From contig JAAPAO010000289.1 of assembly GCA_013115145.1 (NCBI GenBank), forward strand, positions 1 to 42,336: a stretch of 42,336 bases of DNA, in the 5' to 3' direction. This document shows positions 1 through 11,512 of this stretch, piece after piece. The notes under the pieces are model-generated. The model had not been told where the DNA came from, did no database searches, and saw only the letters and a list, made by a program, of their open reading frames with translations. The DNA comes from Perkinsus chesapeaki. Lineage: Eukaryota; Perkinsozoa; Perkinsida; Perkinsidae. Made by a program: the position numbers and the translations under genes. How positions within the stretch are numbered: the first letter of the stretch is position 1; every line of letters begins with the position of its first letter.

Positions 1-2327
1 AACGAAACCATCCTTTTTTAAAAGTGTCAGACAGGTTGATAGCTCCGACCTAAGGGCCTGTCGGGCCTCCTCGTCAGGTTGCAGGTGATATCGGAGCAGC
101 CTGTGGCAAAACCTAAATGATGGCCTCGAGGGAAGGGGACAAGTGGAGGGCAACCTTTGTGGTATCTCATCGACGTTGTTGATGAGTTTAAGGCAGATGA
201 TCTCCAACAGCGCTCGAGCGAGGTGTGGGCCTGGAAGTGTCAAGAATGGCAAAGGCTACCACGGGAGAGCCACAGTAGGGCCAAGTAGGGGAAGTCTCAC
301 CGGTGAGACGGGAGGACAAGCCAGTGAGTTGGGCATTAATGAGGTCCTTGGCCACCTTTGCCTCACGATCGTCTTTCACGCACAGCACGGCTTCACCTCT
401 ATTTGCATCTGAATGCTCCATGACAGAGTCATTGAGACTAGTCGAACCTCCAAAGCCCGCTCTGCCAGCTCGGCCGCACATCTGCCGTAGACGGGACGCA
501 TCGAGTGGATGGATCCCCACTTGCAGTGATCGAATGATAACTCTACGGGCCTGAGTCGACAGTCGGTTAAGAAAGCCCATGGGGAATAGAGGTACGGGAA
601 GATTGACGCCGGCAGCCAGGGTCGATGTCGCGCAGAGAGTATGGATGTAACCATTACGGAAGGCTGTCTCGATGACCCTTCTCTCTTCCATGGTGTGGCC
701 CGAGTGGTGATACCTGTGAAAACGGCATAGTCAAATGGGTAGTGCATGCACTCACGCGATGCCGCTAGGGATGCACCTTTCCAAAATAGGGGATAGACCA
801 GCTGGGCAAGCCCGAAGGATCTCGACCGCCTGCCGTCGTCCCCGAATGCTGAAGGGTTCTTGGGAAGTGTATGCAGGCTTGTGTGCTTACATGGTCTCAT
901 CGGAGTCCCACGGTACTCCAGGCCAGGTGTTCGCGAGATGCGTTGCGGTCTTCTCGCACCACACCTTTGTGGCACAGAAGACAATTACACCAGTTGCGCT
1001 TGAGGAGGAGGATGGTACCGTCTTCGATTGGTCAGATAATTCCGAGCAGGCTTCCTAAGGGTTATTGAATACCGGAAGGGCGCGGGTTCGAACCCTCGCA
1101 CGGGCTGCTTACTTGAGCCACTTCCCACACTAGAGCTGTTATGCGGTCAGGGTCCCCTCGTATCACTGGTAGTTCTCTAACTATTTTGTCCAATTCGGGA
1201 CTGTGCAAACGCGGGCCGACTTTAATAAAGTATTCCAGTGGCACTGATTGCAGGCGTTGTTGCTGACATGTTGGTGAGCAGCAGAAGGCTACCTGGACGG
1301 AATTCAGTGTTGAAAGTGTCCGCGTCGATCAGCCAGCTCTTAAGAGGATCTAGGCTGGGGAGAGTTGCCGACATACACACCACTTGGAGCTCGTAGGGCT
1401 CAGCGGAGGCGGCGGACACACGACCCGTGGCGAACCTGAGAGGTATCGGGTTCGATTCCTGGGGAGGGCATCTCGACCAACAGCATTAATTTGAGCAAGA
1501 TGAGCTCCAAGATATGCCCTCTTTGTTCATCTCCTATCATATGTAACTCGTCAATAATAACCGTTCCTGAGGCAGGATGTGACGGAAATGTGGTATTAAT
1601 TGCTACCAACGTTCGCAGTTGAACTATCTGCCTGTGACACTAGACGGTTTACCATACCATTAATCTTCTCGAGTGTACCTGTCCGCGAAGCTGCACGCTG
1701 ATCGTTGCCTGTAGAATACCCAAAGCCACGTCGACGCCCGCAGTCCAGCCGCCGATGAGATCCTCCTTATCGACGGAAGCGTTTGAATGGAACGCTTCAA
1801 TTCTGAGTGGGATGGATTTGGTGTCAATGTACATCTGATGGGCTTACCTCAGGGCTGCCAGACTCGAGCTCTGAGCCGAGTCTCCCCAAACTCGTCGAAG
1901 TTGATGTAACTTCTCTTGGCAAATAGAGACGTATCTATCGATGAGCATTGTGAACTGAGGCGGTGAAGTGACGGACGGTAGGGTGTAGAGGCCCCGGAGG
2001 CCCCGAAAGAGAAGACGTCTTAGCATGATGAGCTCTGCGACGAGGCTTTTGCCGCCACTAGTCGGGGCACAATAGACGCCACATTTAAAGGGGCGGTGGG
2101 CAGCAGCAGCTGCTGCTGGAGTGCAGTCATCATCAGTAGGTTCTTGGAAGCCAAAGATAGAGCAGCCGAGGAGGGCCCCTGAGAATGGTGTGAAAGGACT
2201 GTGATGGGCATAGCAGCAGCTTACTGAGGCAATCAGATTGCCAAGTATAAAGTCCAGTGATACCGCTGGAAAGGCGGTATCTAAACGATGAGGCGGAAAT
2301 ATGGTACAAGGTTGTTCAGTGAATTCA
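1..2327 (-). CDS. POLQ/HELQ-family superfamily 2 DNA helicase, 3' end outside window
   Basis: Predicted ATP-dependent DNA helicase of the Ski2-like POLQ/HELQ family, acting in the nucleus in break repair. Reading down the minus strand, the exons give the ordered motifs: Walker [22 protein letters not shown] (DExH box), MSATLP (motif III), [38 protein letters not shown] (motif V) and [10 protein letters not shown] (motif VI). Verified exons on plus coordinates are 1720-1802, 1625-1678, 1482-1566, 1293-1435, 1113-1243, 891-1054, 596-713, 448-550, 301-408 and 1-230; all junctions keep codon phase. The 5' exon runs upstream from 1848 as an open frame to about 2326 without an ATG, so the start is unresolved. 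Segments after motif VI and near the left edge ([14 protein letters not shown]) fit POLQ better than HELQ. Whether a polymerase domain follows cannot be seen. Two introns carry tRNA T-arm-like sequence. Confidence 0.9.
1055..1112 (-). other. 58-nt helicase intron with tRNA T-arm-like core
   Basis: Phase-verified intron between codons for WEVAQ and EACSE. It starts GTAAGC and ends CTTAG. It contains GAGGGTTCGAACCCGCGCCC, the pattern of an antisense tRNA T-arm followed by the variable loop. The core is also a near-perfect inverted repeat around TTCGAA. No full tRNA fold is present. Confidence 0.85.
1436..1481 (-). other. 46-nt helicase intron with tRNA T-arm-like core
   Basis: Intron between codons for KLML and FATGR, verified by phase and by the POLQ motif order. 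In gene sense it contains CAGGAATCGAACCCGATACC, matching the complement of a tRNA T-arm (plus strand GGGTTCGATTCC) and variable region. The preceding TGCCCTCC resembles a complementary acceptor arm. Confidence 0.85.
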
Positions 2328-2639
2328 AGTTAACGGATGAAGATGATTCCTGTCTGTTGGTCGAGAGCTGGACACCTTCCCAAATAAACCTTTTAATAAC
2401 AATCAAGCTTCTTCGTCTTTTTCCTCGGGCGCGGCACGGCCTATGAGGCCCTACAGCCGCCTTATATTTTATCAGTTAATACTAACCCTCTCATTTTCCA
2501 CATCTCTAATGCACACTTGCCGTGCTGCCCTATGACGCCTCGGCTGCCAATAAGAATGTCAACATTTTATCTCCCCAACTATAAGCGCTCTTCTAATTCG
2601 GGGTTCCCTAAAGTCCCCCATAAGCTTGGATGCGCCATC
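2328..2639. other. Spacer between helicase and orphan gene
   Basis: About 310 bp between two minus-strand genes. It may hold the helicase 5' exon and promoter; I see no convincing coding exon or repeat in it. Confidence 0.5.
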
Positions 2640-3365
2640 TTACGCTTCAACTATGTTCGGGGGTAGATGCCAGAACCTAAGGTCTGTTGGTGTAAGGGGA
2701 GGGTAATGCTGACAGTAGGGTAACGATCTAGGGTTCAGGATCGACGAGTTGGGGCCATACTCGTTGATGGACATCCTGGGGAAGAGTCCATGTCGGTTTA
2801 CACTGTGAACGTTACAGTACACTTTGGCTCACCTGGTCAGCGCCTTCTGGTCTCGCTCTTGTGCCGTATAAGCATCTCTCCCACGTGGATAGGCGATGCC
2901 GTCCAGGGAGACGTATATGGCGACTCGGTCGCCGTCGAGCACTCGAGAGCGCCATAAGCCCAGCCGACGGTTAGACTGTTTCTTCAGCATTTGACGGACC
3001 TTCGCCCGCATCTTGCTCTTGTACTGCCTAGCTTGATCACGCTTCCTCTTCCGTTCGAGGCCAGCTCGCTCTCTTAGTGGACTAGGAGCCCCGATGCTCC
3101 TAGAGTTGCCAGTGATCGGCACAGGAGCCGGAGGCTCTTCAACTGAGGTGGCACCGATGGTCAGGAAGGAAAGGTGGAGATCATCACCTTGGTGTGGTTT
3201 GGTGTAGTCCTTAAGGTAGCCGGCGTAGTTCTCCGGCAGGACTATATCATCATCCGAGTGGCGGTGCCGGTAATCGGTGGAGTAGCTTTCGACGGGTAAT
3301 AAATTGTGGTAGTAGTCATCATCATCGATAGACGAGGTTTGTTGATTCCAAGCTACTGGCGACAT
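2640..3365 (-). CDS. Orphan basic protein, 231 aa, two exons
   Basis: I do not recognise this family. The ATG at 3365 opens MSPVAWNQQ. Exon 1 (2833-3365) joins exon 2 (2640-2802) across a 30-nt intron (2803-2832, GTGAGC...TTCACAG) that removes an in-frame stop and restores phase, giving 231 residues. The N-terminal half is acidic and Tyr/Asp-rich; the middle carries a strongly basic run from about residue 100 (ERKRKRDQARQYKSKMR), a likely nuclear signal or nucleic-acid-binding helix; the C-terminal half is Pro/Asn/His-rich. It lies in the same orientation as the helicase downstream. A regulatory or DNA-binding role is only an inference from composition. Confidence 0.6.
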
Positions 3366-4473
3366 GTTACTGACATTATACAAGTGTTAATAGCTAGAGG
3401 TGTCAGAAAAAAGGAGAGGAGAGTACACTTCTGGACAATAGGAGCATACGTAGGGAATAAAGTGCTGTCGAAGTAATGCAGCGAACGCCGCCAAACGTGA
3501 TGAGCTCATCGTAGTGGTGACGTCGTTCAATAAAGTCATCTACTACCAAAGTCAATGCACCGACATCACGGGTCATGTTAGAGGCTCAAAGCACTATATA
3601 GACAGGATATATATCTATTTATATATCTATTTATATATCTATTTATATATGTACACGTTGCAGCAGCAGCAGTCGTTGAGCTGCTATGCCGTGATGTACT
3701 CTACTTATCGGTATGTGATATCATGTTTTATCCCCCATAGTTCCCACTGCTACTTTTAACTCAATATTAAACGAGTAAGAGATAGATAATCATGAAGGAG
3801 GGAAAGACTGTCAACACAGTTTCAGTCGGGGACACAGGGAAGCAGGAATGGGCAGCGGCACGAGAACGGCTGTTTGGTCCCCTCAAGTGGGCCATAAAGT
3901 ATCCTCATCGCAGTAAATGTGTTTATAGATTCAAAGGGATACCTCATCAGAGCACGAAGCTACTTTTAATCGCCCCGATGTCTTCATGAGGGAACAGTCT
4001 CTGATGGTCCTCGAAGCTTTGCCACCTAAATGCCGTCATTTCCCCCTTCACACCAAAACTCGATGCCCACCGATTCTTGAATGCTTCTTCTTTGTCTGAA
4101 GTATCCAAAACATTATGACGACTTTAGCAGTGTACCGCACTCGATAGGATTCCTATATTTCTTGCTTTAGTCCACACATTCGTTCTTTTTCATCTCATCC
4201 TCCCTTTCATTTGACAAGTACATCTCCACCAGCCGAGGCCACATAAGCTGACATAGATAGAGCCACAAAGAGCTTCGCTGCATATTCACCAACTTAACGT
4301 CAATGATACCCCCAAATAACGAGCGTAGTTCACCGCTGTCATGTGAAGGCCCAGTAATCCGAGAACGGACGGTAAGGAAGCGTTTTTGCGATGAAGAAAT
4401 GTAAGAGAGCAAGAGTCGGTAAGTGATACTGCTTAGTTTGTTTCGGTTTCCTCCCTAAACCTTCTCATCGTCT
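3366..4473. other. Intergenic region upstream of CTR9
   Basis: Divergent spacer between the orphan gene and CTR9. It holds a 12-bp microsatellite and two short open frames (3792-3989 plus, 4167-4412 minus) with no supporting features. The minus frame ends in a charged tail and could be a terminal exon of an unrecognised gene, but I could not extend it. Confidence 0.4.
3606..3650. repeat. 12-bp AT-rich microsatellite
   Basis: Tandem copies of a 12-bp unit, tatatctattta, with the single C recurring exactly every 12 bases (3615, 3627, 3639). It lies in the spacer upstream of CTR9. Confidence 0.85.
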
Positions 4474-7400
4474 ATGAGTGGCAGTGCTGGTGCCTCTGTC
4501 TCAACCGGAGGAGAATCTACACTGTAAGTTTTTGGCCTTCTGCTCTGTCGGACTGGGTCCCTACAAATGTAGACTATTGGGTGATCATCGAATCATCTGC
4601 ACGAAAGTCCGTCGCTCGAATGTCGCATAAGCTTATCAACGCGCCTCTAGTTTTGTGAAGGTCATCGTTTGTAGGTACTTTCCAGTGGACTCCTCCGATG
4701 ACTGGGTATCACTGGAAAGCAGGGACTTGCCGGAGGACGGTGATAAGATACTTGACCTACTCCGAATGGAGCTGGTCCCCTTGAAGCTCTGGCATGCACT
4801 TGCTGTAGAGTATTTTAGACAGAGGAATGATACTGTTAATATGATGAAAGTGCTGGAGGCAGCTACTGATAAGGAGCTGGAGAGCATTCAGGTGGGAGAT
4901 GTTCTCTACTGGTGATGACTTTGCTGTCAGATGTACGCCAGCCAACTACACCAAATGCAGTTTCTCATGTACGACTCTATGGGAGCATCATACTTGCAAA
5001 AAGGTCTCTATGATGGTGATGAGGAATCTGGTAGTATTATTGGGGCGATTCGGGTGAGTAGGAGTTGATTCAGTTAAGAAGGCGACGGACATGTACCAAC
5101 GTGGAGAGAATCTTAACCCCTTCGACCCTCGAACATGGCTCTCAAGAGCATGGACGGAGTTTTGCAAGTAGTGTATTGGTCGCTTAAGTGAATGTAAATG
5201 GCCATTGATCAGCTACATCAAATCCTCGGATGCAAATGGACCGTCTGTTGGAGGGCATGAGGCTTTAACAAAGTGTGTATCACATCTTGGTAATGTTATC
5301 AAGGCGGGGCCTATGGTCAATGAAGGTGGGGTGGCGGATATGGTCAGAGCACGCCTTCTTAGAGGTAAGTCTACTGGGAGGAGAGATCAACGTATTTTAC
5401 ATAATAAAAACTGATATTCCGTCTAGAAAAACCAAGGCAAAAGCGAGCATGAATTATCCTGATAAAATCTGACGCTTTTTCTAACAGGTGCGGCATTACT
5501 TTTGTTGGAGCAGCCAAAGGAGGCATTGACAGAGTACCGATTGGTGCTGCAAATGGCTGGGAGCCGCGTTCCGACCACTGCTAAAGTGGCTAATACTGCT
5601 AGGCTTGGTAGTAACGGGGCAGGAGAATGGGACGATTGGGACTGGGCGAGGATATTGGTTCCGTCAGGAACGGCTTGCGTGTTTGGCGGGGGAGCCGCTG
5701 GGTTATTTGGATTAAGATTAACAGACTCGTGCAGGAGTTAGGCGAATAATAGCTCCAACAGGTCTGCTTGGAATCACGGCGTAACCTGTCAGTTAATCTG
5801 TGAAATCTCGGAAGAGTGACGGAATCTTCAGTGACGAGATATTTGGTAAAACTGTTTCTTAGGGTTGGGAAATCAGCTGTCGTTTAGCGGGCTTAAAGAA
5901 TGCGAAATCGACTGTAAACTTGATAAATTCTGACCGAATCTGGTTCGGGATTGAGTGGGCTTATCTTTCAGGTATAGCAGCATGCCAGATGAAATTGGGG
6001 AATTTACCCAAGGCACAGGAGGCCATATTCCGGGCATTGGCGATGACTAGGAAAGGGGACCTGGATGGTGATGTAGTGGCGGCAGCGGCAGCGATACTGC
6101 AGGCTGGAGAGAGCTCTAGCGGGTACTGAGACTATACGAGGGAGCGGTATGAGTATTTAGGTCGTTGGATGCGGGTCATTTAGCGCAGGAGACAGCTCTG
6201 GCTGAGAAGGCGGGGGACCATCCCGTTGCTTTAACCATTCTTGCACGACAGGTGGGAGAGATGTCGGGCAGGGGGATCGGACCTGGGTGCTTTGGTTCAG
6301 AGCCTGGTGTTGGCGGCCGCGGCTAAGGATGATGAGGAGGGCCGTAAGAGATATCTTAGGACGGCCCGACGACTGGTAGGCTGAGGTAGCGCGTTGTGGG
6401 AAACAGAATGGTGGCAGGCGGAGGCGGCGGAGTCTCGGGTATGTGGGAAAGGGGCGAGACCGTTGTTGACGGAAATATGCCTGTTGAAGGCTAAGATCAC
6501 ACACGCTGAAGGGGACGTGGAGAAGGCTAAGAAACTATATGAAGAAGCTACAAAGCAGCTACCTTTGGGGAGCATGCATTACTCACATACAGCAAGCAGC
6601 AACAAGGACACTCCTATACCGTCAATGCTGCCGACCACGGAGAGGCTGTCATGTGCAGCTCTGTCGGGCTTGATTGCGACATCGGCGGATGATGGCACGG
6701 AAACTGGACGAAAGATGCACGTTCATCACGGGAAAAAGTTGCTGCAACTGCAGGCTGTGTCGGCGGCTAATACGGACAGCAGTGTGACTCATGGCGGGCT
6801 GAGGTTCGATGATGCTATAGCGTTGTTGTTGGCGAGGCAGTTGGGGCATGCACCGTTGCCTAGTGATAGTAGGAAGGCATTGGAGTTGGTTGAAGGGGTG
6901 AGTATGCATGCTAAACAAGCTAAGGAGAAGTAATAAGGGATACGAGGGGAAAACCGGCAGCGTGGTTATTGAACGTGTGAGCGATTATACTAAATGGGGA
7001 AATGGCGTTTGCCAGTGCAAGATAGGGTAGGGCCAGTTGAAGCAGATTGCAATGAGTAATACAGCTAATAGGATACTACTGAGGTTTCACTGACCATCGG
7101 AGATGATATTGCCGCTATGGTTATTTTGAAATGATCCTTCCCTACAGGCACGGCACATTTGACCAGAGTCTAGATTATGAGAGACATAAGTTGTATGTGT
7201 CATTGGTGTTGGGGGGCAAGAATATGGGAGCATTAACTAAGGCCGAGGTAGGGCTGCTGCTGCTTGGTGTGGTGTTGATGTATATAGGGGATGGTGGGTA
7301 GGCACAGCATTGCTTACAGGAGCTCAATGAGTTCTTGGCAGCTAAGGAGGAGAATAAGGAGGAGGATGTGTCAGTGGTTCAGGTAAGGTGCTGGAATGAC

Positions 7401-10400
7401 GGTGGGAAAATAATTCTACGCGGCTGTGGCTCTTATTGATGTTACTAAGGCGGATATTGTTAGGCGTTGATCACGAGAGGAGCGCTGCGGGCATCGGCGT
7501 TGAAGGAGCCTAAAAGGGGTCTGGACGACTTGGCGAGGGCTAAGATAATTATGTTGAAGACGGATGGTGGCGGCGTCGATGCGGAGGCTTATAGAGTGCT
7601 GTGGCGTAAGAGGAGTGGTGACTGTATTGGGCGAATTGTGGTGGTAGGCACACGAGTGTTTAACAAGGGTTTGTGTTATGAGGGAATGGCCACCACACAT
7701 GGAGGAATGTCTGGCGTTGACAGGGCTTTGAAAACGTGACAACAGCAGCAGCTGTAGTGATGGATGACGGGATGCGGAACATCAGGTACCGGAGGCTGGT
7801 GGAGAGGCAGCCGGATTACACGGACGCTATGGTTCGTATTGGAAAGATATACGAGAATGTTAGAGGCGACCTGTCCAAGGCTGAGGAATGGTAGCAAGGG
7901 GGATGCCTGCCGATGAGGGAGATTTAACCACGGTTCATGTAGGTATCGGAAAGCTATGGATGCGGTGCCGCTGAAGGAGGGTGGGACAACTATGGGAGCT
8001 TTGTGTCGAGCATCTATGCAGCACCACAAGCTAGTAAGTACTGAGAATCGAGTATTAAGTAGCTCTTGTTCAGAGGAATGCAGCGGCAGGCATAAAGACT
8101 ATAAGGGACAACTGTGGGTCACATAACGATCCTTATATTTACGAGGTGAGTGGGAGAGGTAGCCATCACTGAGGAATTGTATTTTGGCAGCTATTGGGAG
8201 ATATGCATGTCGACCATGCTAGATCGAGCTATGCTAAAACCCAGATAGACGAGAAGGATAGCATGAATAAGGCTATCAAGTTTTATCTCAAGGTAATGGG
8301 CGGACAGTCTCGGCCGGCGTCGAGGCTGCTGAACTATTCAGCTATGGATCTCAATGGATGCCAGTGTTATTGGAAATTTGGGGTCAGTGGGGTGTGTTGT
8401 ATTTTAGGCCATCGCCGGATCAACCCCTCCGAAGCCCCATGGTACTCCACATGGCACTCCATCATCGCCGCCTCATGCTGTATCAGCTATAATGGGCATA
8501 GCTGCGGTAAGCCGTGCTTGGAGATTCGTCGGTATCCTTGTTGCTAGGTACTGGGACATAGAGGGAGGAAGCAGCAGGCAATGGATTTATTGACCTCTAT
8601 TGAGGAGCATTCCACTGGTGAGGTTAAGTACCAGCTCAGTTGCCGTGTTAGGGTGGAAGCAGGTTGGAATTGGGCGGCATCGGCGAATCTGGGGCACTTG
8701 TATGTTGACGAGTATTATGCTATGAAGACCGAGATAGATGAGAAGAAGAGGGCTGATAAATCTCACGGTGCCCTGCAGATCCCACCACAGCTTTTGGCTG
8801 CGGAGCATGCAGTACGGCCACGTCGTCCTGGTATTGGCATTGGGAGTCTGCTCTTTGATTAGGCGGCTCGTCGGGCTGTCAAGTGTTATGAAGGCGCTAT
8901 GAAGACATATACCGGCGGTGACAGCACCATCAAGCAAGCGTTGGTGCTATACCTTTCGAACGCGTAGGTTTGATTCACCACTGGAGTTGAGGCTTGCCAC
9001 GGGCTTGGTAGGTATTTTCTGGCTGATCGGCATAATGATAGCATTGACATGCTCAACGAAGCCGTAGTGATGTGGCCAGAGAACCTCAGATTCAAGTACG
9101 ATGACGATAGGCATCAATCATCGGCATGATCGCCCTGGGCTCGTTCTATCACAACGCTTGCGCGTTAGGTATAACTTAGCTATGGTGCTCGAGAACTATG
9201 CAGCCGCCTCTCTTTTGGATAGTACGAAGAAGAACCAAGCCGAATGGGTTAAGAAGGCTCTATTAATGGTGAGCCCTCCGAGGTTTCGAGGAAGCATGCA
9301 ATTGCGATGATGTGCAGGTCCGGTGTGCGCTTGGCCATTTCCGGTCAATCGAGAGTATCGCGGGCACGACACCGATGCAGGCGATTCCCCGCATCCTGAA
9401 ACGGAAAATATTCAATAACAATTACATCACCAATCCAGAAGGTGAGTGTCGCTATCGTACCACTGGGTGGGGAAGACAGGAAGTGACCGTGGACAAAGTG
9501 TCATGGAAACCACCGGAGCCGCCATTGCGAGCCTTGATTGCGTTGAAGAGCGTGAACTTGTCTCTTCAGCGTTCACCAAGGAAATGAAGGCCCCGGAGGA
9601 TATATTCTCAAAGGCGTTCAAGAGGCATTTCGAGTATCTCCGTGATACGGTAGGCATACAGCACATCTCGATCCGACCGTGGCTATACTCTATGTTAGTC
9701 GAGGAAAGCGGAAGATTGGCTGCGTAAGCTGGAAGTCACGCAGAACGTGCATGAGGAGACTATGAGGTTAATTGAAAAAGAGAGAAATGAAAGGTATGCA
9801 TTTCGGCAGGGTGGCCGGTTTTTCACTCTTTCATCATTCCTTCCGGAAGGAATCTCTATTTTTCCGAAAGGAAGAATGCCTACTATTTCTCGGAAAAATA
9901 GCTACTCCGAGAACAAGACTTAAAACAAGACTCCGATATAAGAGGCATAGCACGTGAGAAGGCTCTTACGAATAGCGCAATACGTTTATAATGCTCGGCA
10001 CGGATCCAGTATTTAGTATCCACTTTGCGTTTTGGCAAAGATGGTATAGCGTAGCTCTTGGCTCACGGAACTCTTGAGGGCTTCGGTGCATAGCCGGCTG
10101 TGATGTCACGTTAATCGATTGAAGACTTGGCGTCGGCGCAATGCCGTTAAGTTTGGTCGTGTAGCGGGCATTGAAAGTGAACCTTTTTTAGGATGGAGAG
10201 GGAGAAACGTGAACAAGAGGCAAAGGAGGAGGAAGACAAACGACGACGGGAGGTGGGAATGGGTCAGGTCGCCATCCTGATGCTAGACTTATGCCACTCT
10301 TCATCATCTCTTGCTAATCGAAAGTTGTTAGAGGCTCTGGTTAGGAACTGGATCGGGAAGCCGAGAACAGGATGGACGTTATTCGATCAAGTGTAGCCAA

Positions 10401-11512
10401 CATGGGGCAGGAGGAGGAAGAGGTAGGCGAAGAACCGACTGGCATCGTAGGCGTTGGGATCGAGCTCATGCTGCGGAAAACATTCTCGTCGTGAGAATCT
10501 CACGAATAATCTCTATCAGGAGGAAGAAGTGGCAGCCGGAAAGAAGCGCAAACGACCTGCGAATGGAGGTAACGCGGTGGGTAGGAAGCGTCTGCGCAGC
10601 CCCGGCATTCATGGACTGCCATGATGGATGGAGTGTGAGGCTCCTACATGGCCCGTATCGTGGACTAGGCTTGTCATACTCAATGAACTCCACGTGAGCT
10701 CTCACCTCGAGATGAGATCGCCACAAGCCTCGTGATCCTTCCATGAGTGCTGAATCGCCACTGGTGGTAGCCTTCCTTCATGCTCCTGACTCATTGGTTG
10801 TGTAACTCTGCGTCACCACTCTGTGCACTAAAATAAAAATAGCGGTGAATAACTCTCGGCTCGTGCGGTCACGTTCCAATCATTGCAACGCAATGGCTAC
10901 AACATGGCAACTCATACCAGCCGTGCCATGGAAGGCTGCTTCAGCTACTGCTTCAGATCGTCGGAGCAAAGCTGCAGCTAAAAAGAAGGCTAAAGCTGTC
11001 GAGGAGGATAACTTCATCAACGACGAGCCTAGCTCATCCGGTAAGAGTTAGGGCTAGACAGATAGACTCATGTGTCAACTTTCCAGTTGGGCATTTGCTA
11101 ATCACATGGACAACGCGTTCTTGGAACACCGAAGTAGTTTTAGTCTCAGCCTTTCTCCTGTTAGATAGCGAGTCTTCTTCATCAAGTTCTTCATCTAGCA
11201 GCGATGAGTCCCAAAGCGCCGCCGGATCTGCTAGCAGTAGCACAGATAAGAAGGGCAGCAAAAAGTCTAGGAAACGTAAGGTTCGGGGATAAAACCGGTT
11301 TGAATGACACAATAGTGGACGTAAGGAAAATCCGGCAGCTCGGGCTCTATAGCTCAAGAGCTCTTTGATAATACACTTGACATTCGTCAGGTTCACAGAA
11401 GAGGAATAAGCGGAGATTGCGGAAGGGCCCTACCGACAATGAGGACTCGGCTCCTCGCCAACAGACCGACGGAGAAGTTTTAGAAGAACTTTTCGGCGAT
11501 GTCGATATCTAA
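4474..11512 (+). CDS. CTR9: CTR9-like Paf1 complex TPR subunit
   Basis: CTR9 is the TPR scaffold of the Paf1 complex, which travels with RNA polymerase II and supports histone modification and elongation. Exon 1 (4474-4523, ATG, donor GTAAGT), exon 2 (4651-4891) and exon 3 (4931-5053) join in phase. Exon 2 carries the conserved start LPEDGDKILDLL...LKLWHALAVEYF. TPR-like exons follow throughout 5.0-9.7 kb, e.g. GNLPKAQEAIFRALAM (about 6000), DVEKAKKLYEEATKQL (about 6520), NLGHLYVDE (about 8690), YNLAMVLE (about 9175). The C-terminus is typical: a charged coiled coil (MEREKREQEAKEEED), KKRKRPANG, EEDNFINDEPSSS, a Ser run and a basic end. The last exons (10957-11040, 11165-11275, 11391-11512) keep phase to the stop at 11510-11512. 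Introns range from 25 to 388 nt. Exons between 5.1 and 10.5 kb are only partly resolved. Confidence 0.9.
9839..9901. repeat. Inverted repeats in CTR9 intron/exon border
   Basis: A perfect 12-bp palindrome (ccttccggaagg, 9839-9850) is followed by a perfect 12-bp inverted repeat, ctatttttccga (9856-9867) and tcggaaaaatag (9890-9901), with a 22-nt loop. It directly follows the coding stretch for MRLIEKERNERYAFRQ of CTR9. Confidence 0.8.

Noticed and set aside
1075-1110. Possible tRNA genes at the T-arm-like motifs
   Set aside because: None of the five sites has pairing acceptor arms, an anticodon arm or a proper D-arm at tRNA spacing; only the T-arm and variable-loop part is recognisable.
1110-1125. 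TGGCTCAAG match to the leader 3' end on the minus strand
   Set aside because: These are helicase codons for VAQ followed by a normal GTAAGC donor; only nine bases match.
4636-4887. 83-codon minus-strand frame
   Set aside because: Antisense to CTR9 exon 2, which has conserved residues on the plus strand.
10046-10070. Spliced-leader-like string gtagctcttggctca in the CTR9 region
   Set aside because: It lacks the central CAT and the CAAG end, and no start codon or acceptor context follows. Probably chance.
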